From Saxidomus purpurata (Eukaryota > Mollusca > Bivalvia > Venerida > Veneridae): a stretch of 64,000 nucleotides of DNA. Made by a program: the position numbers and the translations under genes. The notes below the pieces were generated by a model. That model was not told the origin of the DNA, did not search any database, and worked only from the letters and a program-made list of their open reading frames with translations. Below, piece after piece: positions 1 to 11,590 of this stretch; within the stretch, counting starts at the first letter, position 1; each line of letters begins with the position of its first letter. The stretch is taken from the NCBI GenBank assembly GCA_022818135.1, contig JAFMSR010000016.1, forward strand, positions 11,710,177 through 11,774,176, read 5' to 3'.

Positions 1-43
1 GACAGAAGCAAGACTTTGGTTTCAACACAGCAAAGCTTACCTT

Positions 44-134
44 TACTGTAAATTGGGCAATTCGCATGCAAGTCTTCCTGCTCACAAATCTTGAAATTTT
101 TGTTACGCGAAACTTTATTACCCACTTTACAGTA
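44..134. mobile_element. Short MITE, TACTGTAAA family
   Basis: It opens TACTGTAAATTGGG and closes CCCACTTTACAGTA, nearly perfect terminal inverted repeats, with only about 60 bp between. It lies in COG8 intron 7. Too short to encode anything. Confidence 0.6.
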
Positions 135-1239
135 TCATAAATATCTAGAAAGGACAACTCTATCTCTCAGTCTGGGCAGAACAATTTACTGCTCATAGGG
201 CTCTGACTGCAAATGAACAGCAAACTGTGTAGATCATGATTACACAGGAAGAAATGCTTGCAAAAGTAGGAATATCCGCTGGAAGTAGTCCAGTACAAAA
301 AGGGCCAACTTGAATGCCAGGTTATGCCACATAAATGGAGAGAATAGCAAGGTATGGGCTGATGTGGTATGGACTGGGTCATTTCTAATAATGTTCTACT
401 ATAATGTATCTTCAGCGAGGGAAAACTCTTTGTTAGCTACGTAATAATAGTATCCAGCACTGCTCTATTATATCCCACAATTACTACCTGTTTTTGTTCC
501 TGAAGATAAAACAATGTCAATGAAGAGCTTAATGTTGTATGACAATTGAAGAAAGATTGAGCTTGAACCATAAATCAAACCATATTTCAAACTGTCAATC
601 CATTTGCATGTAGACTGATACTAAAATCTGCATGAAGCTAACATTTTTACTTGAGGTTCACGCCAGTTGCAACAGCACCTGATACTTCAGTTATGTACAG
701 GAAGGCAAGTTTACCTAACCATCATAGTACTATTAGACTCCCATCATGCAGGGCCTCTGCTGCCGATCGCCAATGGCACAGATTTGAAAAATTTGACAAC
801 AACTACATGTATTGAGAAATGGTGAACATACATGGCGCACACTTATTTCAGAAATAAATTACTTTACTTATTCATATAAGCGGCTGAACATAAAAGACCG
901 ATACTGTATACCGCTTTACTGTAAATAGCAATGCCGCAGGTGATAAAAAGTTGATAACCAGTCCAATCAGCTGAACACTGTTTATTGTGTTTTGACAGTG
1001 CATTTTGGATGGTATTTTGAGGAAATAATTGAGTCAATAAACACTACACAGAACATGTATTTAATTAATAAGTAATGTAATAAATGTGATAAAAGGTGCC
1101 AATGATCTGACAATAAAGATGTGCTACAAACACAGAAAAATGGTGTGAGGCCCTGATCCTGTTTAAGAAACTGTCAACATACAGCTAATATCACTTCACA
1201 TGTATGTTTGCTAATATTAAGCATCCCTAATAACTGATT
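135..1239. other. COG8 intron 7 sequence, nothing recognised
   Basis: AT-rich, with no exon-like open frame flanked by splice sites on either strand. It contains no further COG8 homology, which matters because the next COG8 exon would be expected in this direction. Confidence 0.6.
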
Positions 1240-1400
1240 TGCATACCGACGCATTTAATTGTTGCTTTTTTCACAAATTCGCAAAATTCCAAGTTTGCTA
1301 ATTTTTTATTTTTCATAAATTTCATTTTCATGAATTTGTACGTCTGTCTGCTCACACTTCACTATAGTTTCGTCACACAAATATTACTCAATTTACAGTT
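1240..1400. mobile_element. Degraded TACTGTAAA-family MITE
   Basis: It contains the family motifs TTCACAAATTCGCAAAATTCC and TCACACAAATATTACTC and ends in ATTTACAGTTTT. The ends are eroded. Confidence 0.4.
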
Positions 1401-1525
1401 TTAAGAAATGCTCACACCTTACTAAGCTTTTCAAACTCACTGATTAAATTTTTGAGATTCCGTCATATAATAATATTTCTGATGATATACACAATGTCAT
1501 GTAAAACTTTCATGAATATAATTAC

Positions 1526-1577
1526 CATCTTCCTTGGGAACAGTGTCCAAGATGCCTTGAAACCAGGAGTCTCTCGC
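1526..1577 (-). CDS. COG8: COG8 coding exon 7, last one on this strand
   Basis: This 52-bp exon encodes [17 protein letters not shown] plus one base (G), followed by a GTAATT donor. Vertebrate COG8 continues here with a segment like [12 protein letters not shown]. No such exon follows leftwards within the window. The expected continuation begins at 24892 on the opposite strand with the two bases needed to complete the codon. Confidence 0.94.
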
Positions 1578-4500
1578 CTGTAAATAAATAACAATTCTTT
1601 TCACTTAAAGTTAATGTATACTCTGCTCATAGGCAGAACTGGACCTTTTAAATGGCCCCATTGATTTTGAGTCTGATTTTGAGACATATTTTCATAAAAA
1701 CTCTATAATCTTTGAACTATTGTGTTTGAAACTTTTAAATGTGTTATACAGTACTTTTTACCTACCTGGAGAAATTTGATACGCAGCTCAACCTCTGTGA
1801 AGACATCCATTCTGCGGAGATACCCGATGACTCGGAGACAAGCAGGCAGCTGAACGTTAGTTCTCAACTGCTGAATCAGCTGGTTCAGCATCAACTGTGT
1901 AGACATTTTCACCTCATTTACAATATTCTGAAAAAAACATGTTCACAAACTTTCATGTCATTTCTTTTGTTTCAATTTTGTTTATGATATGAATCAAGTA
2001 CTGTAAAAGTGATTTTTTGGCAAGGAGTTTATTTTCATTAATTTTCACCAATGAAACACTTCACAAATTAATCAAACTCGCTAAAATAGCAAACAAACAA
2101 TGATTACTAGTATATACAAATTTGTTCTCGCTCACAATTCAAAAACTCATGTACAAGTAGAAAATCACAAAGTTAACAATTTGCAATTTTAAAGACTTTT
2201 ATTACACATAATGAAACAACTTAAAAACTTATGCTAGCCAAGTGATATAGCCCAGTGTAGCCAGTAAGTAGGAACCGCTACACTTTCCTGAATCTTGACC
2301 AGAAGTTTTACATCTTGAAGCCAGAAGCATTTAATTCATCTTAAACATTATAATTTATCAACTGTTCTAAATCCTTCAGGGATTTGTTATAATACCCAGT
2401 CTATATTCAAAGCCTAAACGTCAGAAATGAAAAGAGAAAATAGATTGTGCAATATAATGTATATCATTTATTTCAAACCTAATGAATAAGAAACAGTGTT
2501 AAACTGCTTAAATCCATTCATTTTGTCTCCTCTTTTACCAAAATTATTCATGATTAGGAACATTAAGCAAGTATTTTATATGCATGAAAAAAGAAATATT
2601 TACAGAAATCACGGGGATGCCAGAATGTTTCTTTTCCAGACGTTTCACATGGGCTGCCAGTTCCAGGGCTTCGTCATAGTAACCGTTCCTCACACACGTG
2701 TCCATTAGCTGCGGCAGTTCCAAGATTTCCAGTAACTGCGTGTGACGCTGCAGTGTCAAGCTGTTCATTCTTCGACTAATGGATAACAATTGACACAACA
2801 GTAATACATATTCTAGTCAAGTATATTTCAGGATTTACAGAAATGAAATTCAACAAATGAATTGCATTCATTTCTTTTTATCTCATAAACAAATTATAGG
2901 ATTTAAATGTCTTTCACTGAAAAACTATTCAACTTAATCATCTTTACTTCAAGTTGCCAAGATACAAATAACAACATAAGCTAAAACAAGCTTTTGATCG
3001 GACTGCACAGGCGTTAAAACATAGTACAGTGTACATGACCTTGACAATGACCGTCTAGTGTTTATTTGTAATAATTTAGAGTTTCTGTGCTTTAAGATTG
3101 CTCTACTGAGTGGTAAGAAATTTTTCTTTTAAGTTCTGCTTTTTCCATAATTGCTACACTTGTTAGTTGATTGATCAACTGTAGTGTAAATCAAAAAGAA
3201 GTTGTTGCCTCCTCTTTTTTTCTGTCCTGATGTCATTTTCCAAAGTCTAAGCTAAATGATATGCCTAATATTTCCATGATGAGTTACTCACTTGCGCAAG
3301 AAGCAGTAATGTTTATCAGTGTTCGTTTACAACAAGTGTCACACTACAAGTAAGTTTGGGTTGTAGAAGCTGGCTTCCTACCAATGCATCCTGGGCTCGA
3401 TACTCGGTGCCGGCATGTGGGATGGTCATGCGGTTACCAAGACAGACAAGGTGGTTTTCTCCTGGTACTTCGGTTTCCTCCATCATATAAGGTCACAACT
3501 GTGTCGACAAGTGCAATCTCGAGTAAGTTGTACAACTTGTATTGCAATTGTGGTAAAATAATTAAAGTTTAAAACTAAGTTGATTGTAACATCATAGTTT
3601 ATTGTTACCTTGAGCTGATATCCTGAGCTTTCTTGAGAACCTGGTTGCAATGCTCTGAGAACTCAGGCAGCTTCTCCAACAAGCCTTCAACATGCTGCTC
3701 TATAATCTGAAACTATTAAATCACAAAAACAGCATTTCATTCCTTGCTTTGACAACAACATATTGATTAAAAATATATCTAAAATCAACAAAAAGAGAAA
3801 AGCTTCATTACTTTTTAATTGAAACAGTGCTGTTTTATTGTTCCATATTAATGTAAATGCAATTCACTCTTGAAACAAAACTGAATTAATTTTTTTGGAT
3901 ATACCTGTCTATACATCAATTTGAGTGGCAACATTTCTTTCAGGTAATGATGCTCAATGCAGTTTTAACAACTGAGTAGTGAATGTTTAAGACCATGATT
4001 AGAATGTGTGGTGAGCATGTTCTATATTTAGATTTTAAGCATTGAGCCATGACTGCGCTTTGATATTTATATATTCTATAATCCGTCATAGCATTTAGGT
4101 CAATCACACTTAGATCTCATTGGTCGCCGTGATTGGCCTACTCTTTGGTAACCAATCAAATTCAACCTTTGGCTATACTAGCTGGAAATTGCAGTCAGGT
4201 AAATTTCTCCTATTTCTGGCTTCAAAATTTTGTTTTTTAGGCATGACGGGAGACATGCCGGGGTCTCATCCAGATATTAAGCTAACATAAGTGCTCTTTT
4301 GGACGGACCTTGATAAAATTCTCATCAAATCAAATCAAATCATAGCATTTCTTTCAAAATCCTACTTTAGCTTGTATACCAAGGGAGATGATTATATTTG
4401 CTTCAAGTAAGTAAGTGTTATTGGTGTAGAGTTGTCTAACTTACATCTTCAAATATTTCTCTGGAGCACTCAGCTGTCTGTATGAATGTTTTGTAATTCT

Positions 4501-6980
4501 GAAAGGCTAGGTTTTGCGTCTCTTCCAGAATCTGTGTCTTCTCTTCAGACAGACGGTCTGGTTCCTGGGCTGAAAGAATTAAACACAATTTACTGAAATA
4601 GAATAAATCTGTAACTTCAACCTTGGGCCACATTTAAAAAAGTCTTTGTTTGCTGTCTCCCCACCCTACTTTTTGAAGTTGGGTTGGTAGGTAGGCCATT
4701 GTTTTTTTTTTGTTTTTTTAAATTAAACACCAATAGTACTTTAAAGTGACATTATGCGCATCTTACTGCACATAGTGTATTTTTGGTGACAGTTTTATAA
4801 AAGCAATTTTTGGTTGCTGTTCAATTAAATAAGTTAAATTCATGATTATGCCGCATTAGTATTTGAAGTTGGTGCTTTAGATATAAAACAAGAGCTGTCA
4901 GTAGACAGCGCGCTCGACTATTCTCAGTGATTGACAATATAAAATAATATCCATCCTGGACGATATTGTTAAAGTGTAGTTAATAACAGGAACTTGTAAA
5001 TAGAAAAGAGTGTAAATAAAATATCTGAGGTAGTACGCAAACTTTAACGTAAGTTCTAAGTAAAAAAAGGGGCATAATATTGTAAAAAAGCTTGATACAG
5101 TGACCTCCTCCTGTACACAGGTTGAGATCATGATGGTGAACAAGTGTGCAAAGTTTCAAAGCCATATATCGATGGACTTTGAAATTATCTGAGGTGGTAC
5201 GCAAACTTTAACGTAAATTCTAAGTCGAAAAAGGGGCATAATTCTGTCAAAAGGCTTGATAGAGTTACCTCCTCCTGTGTACAGGTTGGGGGCATGATGG
5301 TGAACAAGTGTGCAAAGTTTCAAAGCCAGATGACAATTGAATTGGAAAATATTTGAGGTGGTACGCAAACTAAATGTAAATTTTAAGTCGAAAAAGGGGC
5401 ATAATTCTGTCAAAATGCTTGATAGAGTTACCTCCTCCTGTGTACAGGTTGGGGGCATGATGGTGAACAAGCGTGCAAAGTTTCAAAGCCAGATGTCAAT
5501 GGACTTTGAAAATATTTGAGGTGGTACGCAAACTTTAACATAAGTGGTTACGCCAACGCCGACGCTCGGGTGACTAGGATAGCTCTCCTTATTCTTTGAA
5601 TAGTCAAGCTAAAAATCGGACTGATAAAATGATAGTTGATTGTGTCGTTGTTGATGTTGGTAGAGATTTCGGCAGTGGAAGGGAAGCAACTCCTGCATGC
5701 AGTTGTTCTTTTCTTAAATTGACTCTCCCAGTCAAATAAGAAAATCAATATTTGGAAAGTTATTATTTCATACTGGTAGCATGAAGAGTTTAGTGTATTG
5801 GGTAAAAAGCTATTATTTCCTCTACGCTTTTGTACACACACCATATTCAGCTGGATTTTTACTTGAAAAAAATGCGCATAATAAAAATTAAAAAAATAAA
5901 GTCTTTATGTGATAGCTCCTTACAGAATACTTCTTATGTAAAAATAATATAAATCTGTATAATATATTATGATGAATGAAAGAATAACAAGAGCTGTCAG
6001 TAGACAGCGCGCTCGACTATTCTCAGTGATTGACAATATAAAATAATATCCATCCTGGAGGATATTGTTAGTGTAGTTAATAACAGGAACTTGTAAATAG
6101 AAAAGAGTGTAAATAAAATATCTGAGGTAGTACGCAAACTTTAACGTAAGTTCTAAGTAAAAAGGGGCATAATATTGTAAAAAAAGCTTGATACAGTGAC
6201 CTCCTCCTGTACACAGGTTGAGATCATGATGGTGAACAAGTGTGCAAAGTTTCAAAGCCATATGTCGATGGACTTTGAAATTATCTGAGGTGGTACGCAA
6301 ACTTTAACGTAAATTCTAAGTTGAAAAAAGGGCATAATTCTGTCAAAAGGCTTGATAGAGTTACCTCCTCCTGTGTACAGGTTGGGGGCATGATGGTGAA
6401 CAAGTGTGCAAAGTTTCAAAGCCAGATGTCAATGGATTTTGAAAATATTTGAGGTGGTACGCAAACTTTAACGTAAATTCTAAGTAGAAAAAGGGGCATA
6501 ATTCTGTCAAAAGGCTTGATAGAGTTACCTCCTCCTGTGTACAGGTTGGGGGCATGATGGTGAACAAGTGTGCAAAGTTTCAAAGCCATATGTCAATGGA
6601 CTTTGAAAATATTTGAGGTGGTACGCAAACTTTAACATAAGTGGTTACGCCGACACCGACGCCGACGCTCGGGTGACTAGGATAGCTCTCCTTATTCTTC
6701 GAATAGTCGAGCTAAAAATGAAACATACAATTTTAAACTACCATCTTCATCAATTTTGTCTAATCCTCAAATTTCCATGTCAACATGATAAAAAAACTTT
6801 CGGAAAAATCTTTTAAAAAAAGTTATCTTTGAAAAAAACAATTGACTGGCATGGTCAAAGAAATAAAAAAAATATTTAGAGTGCAGCATTTTTAGCAGGT
6901 TGGTTGGGAGACAGCAAACAAACCTATTTTAATTTTGGCCTTGCTATAAATCTGATTCAGAATTGTTCATCTTTCAGTTT

Positions 6981-7020
<40 letters not shown>

Positions 7021-8657
7021 TATGGAGTGAATAGTTCTCTAACACTTAACCAAGTCCAAAATGTAGGTTGTTTTTTGTGCGCACATTGGAACGACAGACA
7101 GACTGGCACACTGGCAACCTTATGCTTTCCCTTCAGGGAGCATAATTGTCTAATTTCGTGTATATTTTGATCAGCAAACTGTATTTACATCGCTCCTTGT
7201 GAAATTTATTCTTACCAGTTCTTCTAAGTATTCATGCATCCAATATTTACATGGTAACCTTCAACATTCCCCGAGAGCATTTGATACCATTGGTTATACC
7301 AGTATTGGCTCATCCTTACTTACCAAGCTTTTCCACTCCATATGAACTCAATTCTGACAAGTAATGCACAAAGTTTGGATCATTTTGCCAGCTTTCTGAA
7401 ATAATGAAAACAAGATTTACAACTACAGTATATCAAACAGAAAAGACCACCTAGCTGTCACAGTTGCACTACTGCCATTATTTTTCTATTTTTGGCTTCT
7501 TAGGAAGCAAAAGTGATTTAAAGAATAGAATATTACTCTCTAGCTCAACACAAAGAAAGATTATGGCACAAGATATTCACTATATAAAACAAGAGGGCCA
7601 TGATGGCCCTATATCGCTCATCTGAGTGACCCCCTGGCAGGGTCTATTTTGATCCAGGGCTCATAATTTCAACAATCTCAGTAGAGGTCCACTAGACAAT
7701 GCCACATGCTAAACATTTAAACTCTTGGCCTTGTGGTTCCAGAGTAGAAGAGTTTGAAAGTTTTTCCTGTATAAGTCTATGTAAAACCAAGTGAGGGTCA
7801 ATTTTGACCCGGGGCTCATGGTTTGAAAAATCTTGGTAGAGGTCCACTAGACAATGCTACGTGGTTAATATCTAAGCCCTAGGCCTTGTGGTTTCTAAGA
7901 AGATTTTTAAAGTTTTTCCTATATAAGCCTATGCAAAACTAAGTGACCACCTGCGTGGGGTCAATTTTGACGGGGGGGGTGGGGGGGGGTGGGGTCATAA
8001 TTTGAACAATCTTGGTAGAGGTCCACTAGACAATGCTAAATATCTAAGCTCTAGGCCTTTTGGTTTCAGAGAAGAAGATTTTTAAAGTGTTTCCTATATA
8101 AAGCCTATGCAAAACTAAGTGACCCCCTCCCCGTTATTTCTCTTGATGTTTGATGTCCACAATCAACCATAAGAATCAAGTAAAGCAATAACACATTGCA
8201 CACATAATTAATCAATGAATTAGTAATGGAAGGTGAAATGACAAAGGGTGACTTATACCGGCGATAGTGACCCAGACATGAGCAATGAAACAAATGACTT
8301 TTTGAAAAGCCGCTGTACGACGGGAGGTATTAAATGTGTGCCAGTCAATATCTATGCATAGCTAATGTTTATTGTACTAATATACCGACATGAAATAAAA
8401 TTAATTTGATTTGATTTGCAGTAGGATAATTTTTCAGAGACTCTTAATCTCAATAAGCGTTCAAGTGACCAGGAAGAAAAAAACATTCACTAATATCTAT
8501 TTGTTCAAAACTAGAGAGCTGCACAGATTGTCACTTTGCATGTACTTTTATCAAGTTTATATTTTATAATAAACAAGCGAAAAAATTCCATACCGGGAAA
8601 AGAATCTTTAAAAATTGCTGTTAAAACACTTTCTTCTTCCACGTCAATCGGCTCCAT
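1526..8657 (-). CDS. COG8: COG8, N-terminal half (coding exons 1-7)
   Basis: Conserved oligomeric Golgi complex subunit 8 (Dor1-like family) is a cytosolic helical-rod subunit of the lobe B part of the COG tether. The complex captures vesicles for retrograde transport within the Golgi and so maintains glycosyltransferase location. Seven exons read leftwards: 8657-8594, 7395-7324, 4569-4445, 3706-3609, 2775-2604, 1927-1766 and 1577-1526. All have AG/GT borders and phases that match. Recognisable segments are [53 protein letters not shown] and [19 protein letters not shown], which agree closely with vertebrate COG8. The ATG at 8657 is chosen because it opens the first homologous exon. These exons give 248 complete codons plus one base; the rest of the protein is on the opposite strand at 24892-31787, beyond two assembly gaps. 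Identity is very secure; the break is probably an assembly error. Confidence 0.96.
1766..1927 (-). CDS. COG8: COG8 coding exon 6
   Basis: This 162-bp, 54-codon, phase 0/0 exon begins [20 protein letters not shown] and includes [19 protein letters not shown]. It ends KFLQ before GTAGGT. The order of blocks matches vertebrate COG8 without a gap. Confidence 0.97.
1999..2210. mobile_element. TACTGTAAA-family MITE in COG8 intron 5
   Basis: It opens TACTGTAAAAGT and carries the family core ATCAAACTCGCTAAAATAGC, shared with the intact copy at 24584. The right end is eroded. Confidence 0.55.
2604..2775 (-). CDS. COG8: COG8 coding exon 5
   Basis: This 172-bp exon carries the most conserved part of the protein: [20 protein letters not shown], then [20 protein letters not shown] and [17 protein letters not shown]. 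One base completes a serine codon from exon 4. It ends phase 0 at a GTAAAT donor. Confidence 0.97.
3362..3535. repeat. SINE-like fragment in COG8 intron 4
   Basis: It contains a B-box-like GGCTCGATACT and a downstream block with TTTTCTCCTGGTACTTCGG, of a kind repeated in mollusc SINEs. The upstream A box is unclear. Family assignment is by style only. Confidence 0.35.
3609..3706 (-). CDS. COG8: COG8 coding exon 4
   Basis: This 98-bp exon begins [20 protein letters not shown] and ends [12 protein letters not shown] with two bases of the next codon. It is flanked by TTTCAG and GTAACA. It is the heptad-rich link between the NYKTF block and the RRMNSLTL block of COG8. Confidence 0.93.
4445..4569 (-). 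CDS. COG8: COG8 coding exon 3
   Basis: This 125-bp exon encodes [20 protein letters not shown] and continues through [21 protein letters not shown], ending exactly on a codon before GTAAGT. The NYKTFI..AEC block is a hallmark of COG8. The sequence is predicted to be helical and coiled-coil-like. Confidence 0.95.
4887..5610 (+). mobile_element. Non-autonomous element with ~163-bp internal repeats, copy A
   Basis: It begins AACAAGAGCTGTCAGTAG, then GCGCTCGACTATTC, and ends GAATAGTCAAGC, so the inner ends are inverted repeats. Inside, units of about 163 bp start at 5191, 5355 and 5518, each opening GAGGTGGTACGCAAACT. No protein frame is preserved. It lies in COG8 intron 2. Confidence 0.65.
5986..6713 (+). 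mobile_element. Non-autonomous element with ~163-bp internal repeats, copy B
   Basis: It has the same structure and nearly the same sequence as the copy 1.1 kb upstream. The inner ends are perfect 12-bp inverted repeats, GCTCGACTATTC (6011-6022) and GAATAGTCGAGC (6701-6712). The ~375 bp between the copies is unrelated. Confidence 0.68.
6983..7016. repeat. (TA)n microsatellite
   Basis: About 32 bp of uninterrupted alternating A and T. Confidence 0.9.
7324..7395 (-). CDS. COG8: COG8 coding exon 2
   Basis: This 72-bp exon sits between a TTTCAG acceptor and a GTAAGT donor. It encodes [20 protein letters not shown] and continues VEKL. Two bases complete the codon begun in exon 1 and one base is left for exon 3. 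The PxFVxYLxELSxxGxEKL pattern is the conserved N-terminal COG8 block. Confidence 0.92.
7588..8135. repeat. Bivalve-type interspersed repeat in COG8 intron 1
   Basis: It opens AACAAGAGGGCCATGATGG, followed by CCTATATCGCTCATCTG. It contains about three degenerate units of ~160 bp, each with AGAGGTCCACTAGACAATGC. One unit carries a G-run (7972-7994) of the form G9-T-G9-T-G4. I associate the family with clam genomes; no coding capacity is seen. Confidence 0.6.
8594..8657 (-). CDS. COG8: COG8 coding exon 1
   Basis: It encodes [21 protein letters not shown] plus one base and ends at a GTATGG donor. The acidic start followed by a leucine-rich stretch and FKDSFP matches the beginning of vertebrate COG8, which has a longer leader. 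Any 5' non-coding exon is not resolved. Confidence 0.9.
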
Positions 8658-8953
8658 TATGATGTTTGTTTTGACATGTAAAATCCGTTTCGTTACGTAC
8701 CCTATCCGGATATGTGGAATCAGTATTTTTGGAGTTTCGAAAGTGTACAGGGTAGGTATAAAGAAATAGAATTTATAACACTCATATGCAAATGGTTTAA
8801 TGGTTGCTTTTTATTTTTCGATTTGCTGAATTAGAATGAGTCATTTCTGTTGAAGAAAGTTGAGTTCGAATGGAAAAACAGTTTTATAAAATAAGGTTTG
8901 AATTCGCCGCGAGTTTCTTCCCCTTTGCCGCTAACTATGCTAAACAGGCAAAC
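8658..8953 (-). promoter_or_regulatory. COG8 upstream region
   Basis: About 300 bp between the COG8 start codon and the satellite on its upstream side. It is expected to hold the promoter. ATCCGGATA and TACGTAAC resemble ETS and CREB-type sites, but no TATA box or sharp signal is seen. Confidence 0.3.
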
Positions 8954-10102
8954 GGGTGTCACACTCAAACCTACACAACGGTACCTGACATGACGGACTT
9001 TGAGGAAAAAAAAAGAACTACCCCCTTTCTTTTTGGTCGTCCCCCCACTGCCCTGTCTTCCCCCCCCCCGGTGTCGGGTGTCACACTCAAACCCGACACG
9101 TGACCCCCAAGTGTCGCATATCCCCGTGTTTGCCTCGACGAGACCTACACAACGGTACCTGACATGACGGACTTTGATGAAAAAATGACGGACTTACCTT
9201 CATGTTGAGCGTACCTCACATGACTGCGTTTTCACCCCCGGTGTCGGGTGTCACACTCAAACCCGACACGTGACCCCCAAGTGTCGCATATCCCCGTGTT
9301 TGCCTCGACGAGACCTACACAACGGTACCTGACATGACGGACTTTGAGGAAAAAATGACGGACTTACCTTCATGTTGAGCGTACCTCACATGACTGCGTT
9401 TTCACCCCCCGGTGTCGGGTGTCACACTCAAACCCGACACGTGACCCCCAAGTGTCGCATATCCCCGTGTTTGCCTCGACGAGACCTACACAACGGTACC
9501 TGACATGACGGACTTTGAGGAAAAAATGACGGACTTACCTTCATGTTGAGCGTACCTCACATGACTGCGTTTTCACCCCCGGTGTCGGGTGTCACACTCA
9601 AACCCGACACGTGACCCCCAAGTGTCGCATATCCCCGTGTTTGCCTCGACGAGACCTACACAACGGTACCTGACATGACGGACTTTGAGGAAAAAATGAC
9701 GGACTTACCTTCATGTTGAGCGTACCTCACATAACCACGTTTTCCCCCCCCGGCGGGGGGCCCCCCCCCAAACCCCACACGCCCCCCCCCGTCCCCCCCC
9801 CCCCCCCGCCCCCCCCGCCGACCTCACAACGTCCTGCGTTAACTTACCTTCAGTCCATGACTGCGTTTTCACCCCCGGTGTCGGGTGTCACACTCAAACC
9901 CGACACGTGACCCCCAAGTGTCGCATATCCCCGTGTTTGCCTCGACGAGACCTACACAACGGTACCTGACATGACGGACTTTGAGGAAAAAATGACGGAC
10001 TTACCTTCATGTTGAGCGTACCTCACATGACTGCGTTTTCACCCCCGGTGTCGGGTGTCACACTCAAACCCGACACGTGACCCCAAGTGTCGCATATCCC
10101 CG
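8954..10102. repeat. ~170-bp satellite array
   Basis: Unit starts (GTGTCGGGTGTCACAC) fall at about 9071, 9241, 9412, 9582, 9879 and 10047, giving a period of 170-171 bp. Intact units are nearly identical. Each unit holds a hairpin, GTGTCGGGT with ACCCGACAC around an 11-base loop. Two stretches (9007-9070 and 9735-9835) are C-rich, distorted versions of the unit. The array runs into the assembly gap, so its length is unknown. Confidence 0.9.
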
Positions 10103-10602
10103 NNNNNNNNNNNNNNNNNNNNNNNNNNNNNNNNNNNNNNNNNNNNNNNNNNNNNNNNNNNNNNNNNNNNNNNNNNNNNNNNNNNNNNNNNNNNNNNNNN
10201 NNNNNNNNNNNNNNNNNNNNNNNNNNNNNNNNNNNNNNNNNNNNNNNNNNNNNNNNNNNNNNNNNNNNNNNNNNNNNNNNNNNNNNNNNNNNNNNNNNNN
10301 NNNNNNNNNNNNNNNNNNNNNNNNNNNNNNNNNNNNNNNNNNNNNNNNNNNNNNNNNNNNNNNNNNNNNNNNNNNNNNNNNNNNNNNNNNNNNNNNNNNN
10401 NNNNNNNNNNNNNNNNNNNNNNNNNNNNNNNNNNNNNNNNNNNNNNNNNNNNNNNNNNNNNNNNNNNNNNNNNNNNNNNNNNNNNNNNNNNNNNNNNNNN
10501 NNNNNNNNNNNNNNNNNNNNNNNNNNNNNNNNNNNNNNNNNNNNNNNNNNNNNNNNNNNNNNNNNNNNNNNNNNNNNNNNNNNNNNNNNNNNNNNNNNNN
10601 NN
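10103..10602. other. Assembly gap, 500 N
   Basis: Exactly 500 N, the fixed size typical of a scaffold join of unknown true length. It separates a 170-bp satellite on the left from a 42/56-bp tandem array on the right. Confidence 0.99.
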
Positions 10603-11100
10603 GCAAAAGTAATGCATGTAGTCACTCGTCAAAGTATACCGATGGCAACAGTTATATAATTTATTGCGCATAATATGCGGTCACCTGTCAAAAGAATACC
10701 CGCTGCAACAGTGGTACATGAAGAGACTTGTCTAAGTATACCCATGGCATCAGTAGAACATATAGTCACCTGTAAAAATACATCAGTGGCAACAGTGGTA
10801 CATATGGCACACAACATGTAGTCACCTGTAAAAGTATATCGATGGCAACAGTGGTACATATGGCACACAACATGAAGTCATTTGTCCAAATATACCCATA
10901 ACAACAGTGGCAGCAGTAATACATGTAGTCACTTGCCAAAGTATAGCCATGGCAGCAGTAATACATGTGGTCACTTGTCAAAGTATACCCACGTATACAG
11001 TGGTACATTTAAAGTCACTTGTCAAAGGTAACAGTGGCACATATGACAAGCAACATGTAGTCACTTGTCAGAGTATACCAATGGCAGCAGTAATACATGT
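10603..11100. repeat. Degenerate edge of tandem array (mixed 42- and 56-bp units)
   Basis: Diverged units built around GTCAAAGTATACCC. Some have the long form with ATGGCACACAACATG and some the short form. Nearly the same sequence recurs at 62440-62940 with few substitutions and a 10-bp indel. Confidence 0.85.
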
Positions 11101-11590
11101 AGTATACCCACGGAAGCAGTGGTACATGTGGCCACTTTTCAAAGTATACCCGTGGTAGCAGTAATACATGTGGTCACTCGTCAAAGTATACCCGTGGCAG
11201 CAGTAATACATGTGGTCTCTGGTCAAAGTATACCCGTAGCAGCAGTAATACATATGGTCTCTGGTCAAAGTATACCCGTAGCAGCAGTAATACATGTGGT
11301 CACTCGTCAAAGTATACCCGTGGCAGCAGTAATACATGTGGTCTCTGGTCAAAGTATACCCGTAGCAGCAGTAATACATGTGGTCTCTGGTCAAAGTATA
11401 CCCGTGGCAGCAGTAATACATGTGGTCTCTGGTCAAAGTATACCCGTGGCAGCAGTAATACATGTGGTCTCTGGTCAAAGTATACCCGTGGCAGCAGTAA
11501 TACATGTGGTCTCTGGTCAAAGTATACCCGTAGCAGCAGTAATGCATGTGGTCTCTGGTCAAAGTATACCCGTAGCAGCAATAATACATG
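11100..11590. repeat. 42-bp tandem repeat block
   Basis: About 11 near-identical units of 42 bp, opening GTCAAAGTATACCCGTGGCA. Because 42 is divisible by 3, long frames stay open on both strands; these are not genes. Confidence 0.95.

Noticed and set aside
4898..6567. Several 70-126-residue minus-strand frames with repeated [19 protein letters not shown] motifs
   Set aside because: They follow the internal units of a non-autonomous repeat element, shift frame between units and match no protein family known to me.
8870..9910. Proline-rich short frames in the satellite
   Set aside because: They come from C-runs in distorted satellite units, probably sequence error.
10023..10673. Frames of ~180-210 residues across the first gap, and one across the second
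   Set aside because: They consist almost wholly of undetermined bases.
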